NCBI GenBank assembly: GCA_017623335.1
Contig: JAGAPI010000150.1
Location: 1-9,936 of the forward strand
From: Prevotella sp.
GTDB taxonomy: Bacteria; Bacteroidota; Bacteroidia; Bacteroidales; Bacteroidaceae
DNA: 9,936 nt
Reading direction: 5' to 3'
Of the stretch, positions 6,331 to 9,936 are shown piece by piece; position 1 is the stretch's first letter, and each line of letters starts with the position of its first letter. The notes beneath the pieces are model-generated. The model was not told the origin of the DNA, ran no database searches, and worked only from the letters and a program-made list of their open reading frames with translations. The translations under genes were made by a program, and so were the position numbers.

Positions 6331-6400
6331 AATAAGGCTTATTGGTCCAATTAGCCCTATAAGCCACATTAGCCCAATAAACCCAATAAGCCCAATAAAA
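6331..6400 (+). repeat. Phased 9-mer array CCAATWAGC with an inverted copy
   Basis: Six 9-mers follow each other without gaps from 6347 to 6400: CCAATTAGC, CCTATAAGC, CACATTAGC, CCAATAAAC, CCAATAAGC and CCAATAAAA. An inverted copy, GCTTATTGG, lies just before them at 6337-6345 and forms half of a near-palindrome (AATAAG, G, CTTATT at 6331-6343). GGCTTATTGG (6336-6345) can pair over 10 bp with CCAATAAGCC (6383-6392), so the queF leader could fold into a long hairpin. The array fills the transporter-queF spacer; no coding remnant is visible in it. Confidence 0.8.
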
Positions 6401-6414
6401 ATAATAAAAAAAAT

Positions 6415-6882
6415 ATGAGCAACAACAGAAACAATGAAGGTCTGCACGCCCTTGGCGCAAAGACCGAATACAGGAGCGACTATGCTCCGGAAGTGCTGGA
6501 GACATTCCAGAACAAACATCCCGAGAACGACTATTGGGTCCAGTTCAACTGCCCAGAGTTCACATCGCTGTGCCCTATAACGGGACAGCCCGACTTTGCA
6601 GAGATAAAGATAATGTATCTGCCTGGCGAGAAGATGGTGGAGAGCAAGAGTCTGAAGCTCTATCTCTTCAGTTTCCGCAACCATGGAGATTTTCACGAGG
6701 ACTGCGTGAATAAAATCATGAAAGACCTCGTGAATCTGATGGATCCCAAATACATTGAAGTGGTGGGATTGTTTACTCCGCGTGGCGGCATAAGCATCTA
6801 TCCATACGCTAACTATGGCCGTCCCGGCACAAAATATGAGAAACTGGCAGAAGAGCGTCTGATGAATCACGGACTGGTATAA
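6415..6882 (+). CDS. queF: NADPH-dependent preQ0 reductase (preQ1 synthase), short type
   Basis: QueF reduces the nitrile of 7-cyano-7-deazaguanine (preQ0) to the aminomethyl group of preQ1 with NADPH, on the queuosine path to Q34 of certain tRNAs. The 155-residue protein is the unimodular (B. subtilis-like) form. It shows [16 protein letters not shown] (46-61) with the catalytic Cys53 and Asp60. The QueF signature [20 protein letters not shown] (77-96) includes H94 and E95 of the active site, and [16 protein letters not shown] (120-135) follows. All expected catalytic residues are present. The start at 6415 follows an A-rich stretch. Expression from the transporter transcript through the 9-mer array is likely; I see no promoter of its own. 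Confidence 0.97.
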   Translation: MSNNRNNEGLHALGAKTEYRSDYAPEVLETFQNKHPENDYWVQFNCPEFTSLCPITGQPDFAEIKIMYLPGEKMVESKSLKLYLFSFRNHGDFHEDCVNKIMKDLVNLMDPKYIEVVGLFTPRGGISIYPYANYGRPGTKYEKLAEERLMNHGLV

Positions 6883-6897
6883 TCACAGTCTTTTTTT
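6872..6897 (+). terminator. Intrinsic terminator overlapping the queF stop
   Basis: GACTG (6872-6876) and CAGTC (6886-6890) form a 5-bp stem with a 9-nt loop that contains the queF TAA (6880-6882), followed at once by seven T (6891-6897). The T-run points in the plus direction only, so it would end the queF transcript and not that of rtcB, which converges from the other side. The stem is short, so strength is uncertain. Confidence 0.6.
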
Positions 6898-8143
6898 ACT
6901 TTGACGCCTTGAAATTGAATATCGGACGTATTATCGTATCAATGTTTACGGTAGGTCCGATATTTTCTATTATCTCCTTGGCGGGCTTATATACCATAGG
7001 CGACTCGTCGCGTGTGAAATCGTTGACCGACTCCGAATAGATGCCAGCCATTGCCGCCGTGAACTCTTCCATGGTTATCTGTCCGTATGCCTCGCTGCGG
7101 CTGAGCACGCGCCCTGCGCCGTGAGGTGCCGAGCAGTTCCAGTCTTCATTGCCCTTGCCTGTGCATATCAGCGACCCGTCGCGCATGTTGAGCGGAATTA
7201 TGCACCGCTCCCCTTCGTATGCCGATATGGAGCCTTTGCGTATTATATTGTCGTTGCCAATATAATTGTGTATGCTCTCAAACTCTTCCAACACCTCGGT
7301 GCCGGCGAAGAACCGCATGAGCAGCATGGCTATGAGCTGTCTGTTGAGCACAGCCCACTTCTGACACAGGCGCATGTCGTGAAGATAGTCTTCGCGCGCT
7401 TGTCCCTCGATATAGCACAGGTCTTGCGGCATTGGCGGCTTGCGCATCCTGAACGAGTTGTGAAGCTCGGCTATCACCTTCTGCAGTTCATTGCGCCGTC
7501 CGGCAGCCTTATATTCGGCAATGATGCGTGTCTGTTCCTCCATGATTTCGTCCCATCCTGAAAGATGCTTCACCGCCTGTTTCTGATATATCTCAGCCAC
7601 CTGTTTGCCGAGGTTGCGGCTGCCCGTGTGTATCACAAGATAGGTGTAGCCCTCGTCATCGCGGTCAAGCTCAATGAAGTGGTTGCCGCCGCCAAGCGTT
7701 CCTATTGCCTTAAACAGCCGCTTCTGCTCCTTCAGCTCACGGTAGCAGCGCAGACCGCTCACCAGCTCCTTTGCCTCACGGTATATGTCCATGGCATCGT
7801 CTATAGACTGTAATGATGTCATTTCGCGAATGTCTCGTCCCGACGGAACATTGTCAAGCACATGATTGTTGAACGCATGGAAGTCGATGTCGCCGTCGAG
7901 CCTGAATTTCAGCACTCTCATGCCACAGCCGATGTCCACTCCCACGATATTGGGAATCACCTTGTCACCAAGGTTGCCCGTAAATCCTATCACGCAGCCT
8001 GCACCGGCATGTACATCAGGCATTATGCGTATCTTCTTGTCGGCAAACACGTCGATGCTCATCAACTGTCTGATTTGCTCCGTTGCCGACTCCTCTATAT
8101 TGTCGGTGAATATCTTCACGTCATAACCATCTATCGTCTTCAT
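6896..8143 (-). CDS. rtcB: RNA-splicing ligase RtcB
   Basis: RtcB joins RNA ends carrying 2',3'-cyclic phosphate or 3'-phosphate to 5'-OH ends, using GTP and Mn2+. The 415-residue protein is close to E. coli RtcB in length and has the full set of active-site motifs: MPDVHAGAG (41-49), VGVDIGCGM with metal ligands Asp70 and Cys73, GTLGGGNHFIE (148-158) with N154/H155, LVIHTGSRNLG with His172, IHNYIG with His292 nearby, RKGSISAYEGE (302-312), and SAPHGAGR with the guanylated His341. A DESPMVYKP stretch (379-387) fits the family's C-terminus. Its ATG overlaps the stop of the upstream WYL gene (ATGA at 8143-8140), so the two are probably translated together. No archease gene is seen in the window. 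Confidence 0.97.
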   Translation of the reverse strand: MKTIDGYDVKIFTDNIEESATEQIRQLMSIDVFADKKIRIMPDVHAGAGCVIGFTGNLGDKVIPNIVGVDIGCGMRVLKFRLDGDIDFHAFNNHVLDNVPSGRDIREMTSLQSIDDAMDIYREAKELVSGLRCYRELKEQKRLFKAIGTLGGGNHFIELDRDDEGYTYLVIHTGSRNLGKQVAEIYQKQAVKHLSGWDEIMEEQTRIIAEYKAAGRRNELQKVIAELHNSFRMRKPPMPQDLCYIEGQAREDYLHDMRLCQKWAVLNRQLIAMLLMRFFAGTEVLEEFESIHNYIGNDNIIRKGSISAYEGERCIIPLNMRDGSLICTGKGNEDWNCSAPHGAGRVLSRSEAYGQITMEEFTAAMAGIYSESVNDFTRDESPMVYKPAKEIIENIGPTVNIDTIIRPIFNFKASK

Positions 8144-9078
8144 GATTTTTCTTCCTGTTTTTTGTCGTTATTACCACCTTTATATATCTTCCACATGTCG
8201 CCTGCCACATCTGCTACCTGCTGGCGGAACCATATAGGAGCAAGCACCTCCACATCGGCTCCATGTGACAGCACCTCCTGCATAAAGTCGTATGTGGGGC
8301 GCACAGAATAGCGGAACACGCTGTATGCCTCGCACCTGTATATCTCTTTCTGCGACTCATGCAGCGGCAGCGAGCGTATGTAGTTTGCCTGGTCTTCTGT
8401 CACCTGCAGTTCCACCGTTTCCACCTTGGTGCCGTCGCAGGCTATCACTCCAAAGCATCCGTAGAAAAACTCTTCGGGGGCGAAATCCTTCGGATATGCA
8501 AACTTGTCGTTCTCCTTATGCAGGCTTATAATGCGGTCGAGCGAATAAATCCGCATCCCTCCGGTATCGGTTTTGCGTGCCACCATATACCAGCGCTGCT
8601 TAAACAGTTTCACGCAATATGGCTCTACTGTATATGTACTTGGCTCACAGCTGTAATACCCTTTGTAGGTCATGCTCAGCATGCGGTTCTCCTTCATCGC
8701 CTCTATTATCGGTGACAGGTATTGCTGTCCCGACGGAATGTCCTCAAGCATTATGCGCTCCTTTATGCCCTTGCATCCCTGCAGCAGGTTGCTCACGGTA
8801 AGTGTGTTGAGAATCCACGACCGCAGTCCGCCCGACGACACGGCGCTCTCGTTCTGGATAAAGTACCGGTATTCGCCCTTGTTCTCATTCTCTATAACCA
8901 GTCCGAACAGTTCCTCCACGGCAACCCGCCATTTGTGGAAAGTGCGTTTCGACAGCTCCGCCCCTTCACTTATGTCATTGTCCTGCCACAGGCTGTTAAG
9001 CTCATCAAACGATATTTTCCTCTTGCGGTATATCGTGTCCACCAGCCACACATACTTATTAATCAGATTAGATGCCAT
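8140..9078 (-). CDS. WYL-domain protein, putative transcriptional regulator of rtcB
   Basis: The 312-residue protein has an N-terminal helix-turn-helix-like region (about 7-60: LINKYVWLVDTIYRKRKIS, then AELSKRTFHKWRVAVEELFG). A WYL domain follows (about 120-190), with the core motif QRWYMVAR (161-168; WYL reads WYM here) and RIYSLDRI (176-183). A WCX-type C-terminal region lies at about 216-299, with YDFMQEVLSHGADVEVLAP. Such proteins are usually DNA-binding regulators whose WYL domain senses a ligand; in the known example DriD the ligand is single-stranded DNA. The 4-nt overlap with rtcB makes control of RNA repair the natural hypothesis. It ends in a charged tail (DKKQEEKS) that may only reflect the overlap with rtcB. 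Confidence 0.88.
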   Translation of the reverse strand: MASNLINKYVWLVDTIYRKRKISFDELNSLWQDNDISEGAELSKRTFHKWRVAVEELFGLVIENENKGEYRYFIQNESAVSSGGLRSWILNTLTVSNLLQGCKGIKERIMLEDIPSGQQYLSPIIEAMKENRMLSMTYKGYYSCEPSTYTVEPYCVKLFKQRWYMVARKTDTGGMRIYSLDRIISLHKENDKFAYPKDFAPEEFFYGCFGVIACDGTKVETVELQVTEDQANYIRSLPLHESQKEIYRCEAYSVFRYSVRPTYDFMQEVLSHGADVEVLAPIWFRQQVADVAGDMWKIYKGGNNDKKQEEKS

Positions 9079-9116
9079 TGTCTTTAATTTTTTTAGTCCT
9101 TATTGTTTTTACGGTG

Positions 9117-9124
9117 CAAATTTA
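9117..9124 (-). promoter_or_regulatory. Possible -7 element for the WYL-rtcB operon
   Basis: On the minus strand TAAATTTG (9124 to 9117) matches TAnnTTTG and lies 38 nt upstream of the WYL start. No TTTG is found 19-21 nt further upstream, so this is a half-match. A promoter relying on an activator, possibly the WYL protein itself, is one explanation; chance in an AT-rich spacer is another. Nothing else is recognisable in 9079-9203. Confidence 0.45.
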
Positions 9125-9203
9125 CTACAGACATGCGCCCATTCAGGGCACAGGTTTGAAAAAACATCAGAAAATACTAAAAGTTGCCTATGTTTTTAGA
9201 TTA

Positions 9204-9907
9204 TCATTTTTTCATTAACCAGTCTAAAGCATAAATCTGCTGTATTCCATTATGCGACACCAAAGGGTCATCATCCATGGTGATAAGACATTTGGGATAA
9301 TGGTCATCTATTTGCTGTAGAGGCTTCAACTCGCGTTCCAGTGTGGCAGAATCCCGCACAGACAGTGCCACTTGGTAATAGGCGGTCTGTCCCGACTTGA
9401 AAGTGATAAAGTCAATTTCAGCGTTGTCCATCTTTCCTATCATAACCTGATTACCCCGGCGCAGCAACTCCAAATATATCACATTTTCAAGCAAATGCCC
9501 CAAATCGTTGTTACGGATTCCCAACAGCAGATTGCGGAAACCAAAGTCACAGATGTAATACTTATGTCCCACCTTCAGATACTGCCGCCCACGGATGTCA
9601 TAACGGCACACACGGTAGAACAGATAACATTCTGTAAGCGATTGCAGATAAGTCTCCACCGTGTGTTCCGAAACCTTTCTGCCTCCAGCTGCCAGATTCG
9701 TGGATATTGTACGTATGGAAATCAGATTGCCGATATTGTCAGAAAGAAACCGTATGATGCGCTCCAATAAATCCATGTCTTGAAGTTTGCGCCTTCCATC
9801 AATGTACTCTTGCCAGAACGGCGTATGCCTGTAATGACCTTCACAATCTGCTTGTCGCGCCACATACTCAGTTGCGACAGATATTCTATTCTTTCTACGG
9901 TCTTCAT
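9204..9907 (-). pseudogene. Broken AAA/DUF4143 ATPase gene (internal deletion plus frameshift)
   Basis: From the ATG at 9907 the first 38 codons are a normal N-terminus of this family, ending in the Walker A region ITGIRRSGKSTLME (25-38). From about 9794 this frame becomes meaningless and stops at 9722. A second frame carries the C-terminal part from about 9790 to the stop at 9204: KLQDMDLLERIIRFLSDNIG, the winged-helix-like region around KVSEHTVETYLQSL, KYYICDFGFRNLL, and the DUF4143 stretch ENVIYLELLRRG, AEIDFI and AYYQVALS, which resembles a PD-(D/E)XK nuclease fold. Relatives are roughly 380-420 residues; about 170 are missing, including Walker B and the rest of the ATPase domain. The function of intact relatives is not established. 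Base composition looks more AT-rich than rtcB next door, which may indicate transfer. A sequencing error alone could not explain the missing middle. Confidence 0.8.
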
Positions 9908-9936
9908 TGTCGTGCTTACTCTATATAAATTTGTAA

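Noticed and set aside
6326..6414. Remnant of queC between transporter and queF
   Set aside because: Only 89 nt, completely accounted for by 9-mer repeats and an A-rich leader; no QueC motif in any frame.
6326..6414. A second preQ1 riboswitch in front of queF
   Set aside because: No G-rich P1 followed by a C-ending loop and A-rich pseudoknot; the pairing potential comes from the repeat units.
7121..7561. Plus-strand open frames opposite rtcB and the WYL gene (also at 7862-8311 and 8672-9199)
   Set aside because: They overlap strongly supported minus-strand genes and show His/Leu/Ala-rich sequence typical of antisense frames, without domains.
9794..9863. The N-terminus of the C-terminal ATPase frame (M at 9863) as a genuine start
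   Set aside because: The first 22 or so residues are the out-of-frame reading of the Walker A region of the same broken gene.

Overview
The window looks like chromosomal DNA of a Bacteroidales bacterium, most likely of the Prevotella type. The evidence is a 310-residue NusB with a long N-terminal extension, the order nusB-yajC-ybbR-coaE, promoters of the TTTG / TAnnTTTG type with no clear Shine-Dalgarno sequences, and intercistronic spacers filled with short AT-rich tandem repeats. Almost everything is housekeeping. I found no CRISPR array, tRNA, rRNA, transposase or phage gene.

Positions 1-2773 (minus strand) form one block transcribed right to left: nusB (transcription), yajC (Sec accessory), a YbbR-domain membrane protein, and coaE (last step of CoA synthesis), which is cut by the window's left edge. 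The spacers nusB/yajC and ybbR/coaE each carry their own degenerate repeat array. Positions 2774-3016 are a divergent promoter region with recognisable Bacteroidales promoters on both strands and a 9-bp inverted repeat between them.

Positions 3017-6882 (plus strand) carry rplY (bL25/Ctc), pth, an Hsp15-like S4-domain protein overlapping pth, a sodium/calcium exchanger, a YhhQ-type queuosine-precursor transporter, and queF. The first four are packed tightly. The 46-nt gap before the transporter can fold into an H-type pseudoknot with the layout of a preQ1-I riboswitch, ending three bases before the start codon. It is the most interesting regulatory signal here, because its predicted ligand is the product of QueF, encoded next. 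The spacer before queF is a phased 9-mer repeat array, and no queC lies between transporter and queF. A hairpin plus T7 tract overlaps the end of queF.

Positions 6896-9078 (minus strand) hold a two-gene operon in which a WYL-domain putative regulator overlaps rtcB (RNA ligase) by 4 nt. This is a candidate RNA-repair unit with a WYL sensor in place of the RtcR known from E. coli. Positions 9204-9907 (minus strand) are a broken AAA/DUF4143 ATPase gene: Walker A is joined out of frame to the C-terminal DUF4143 part and the middle is missing.

Many genes act on translation and tRNA (bL25, Pth, the S4 protein, preQ0/preQ1 handling, RtcB), but the window does not show that they are regulated together.
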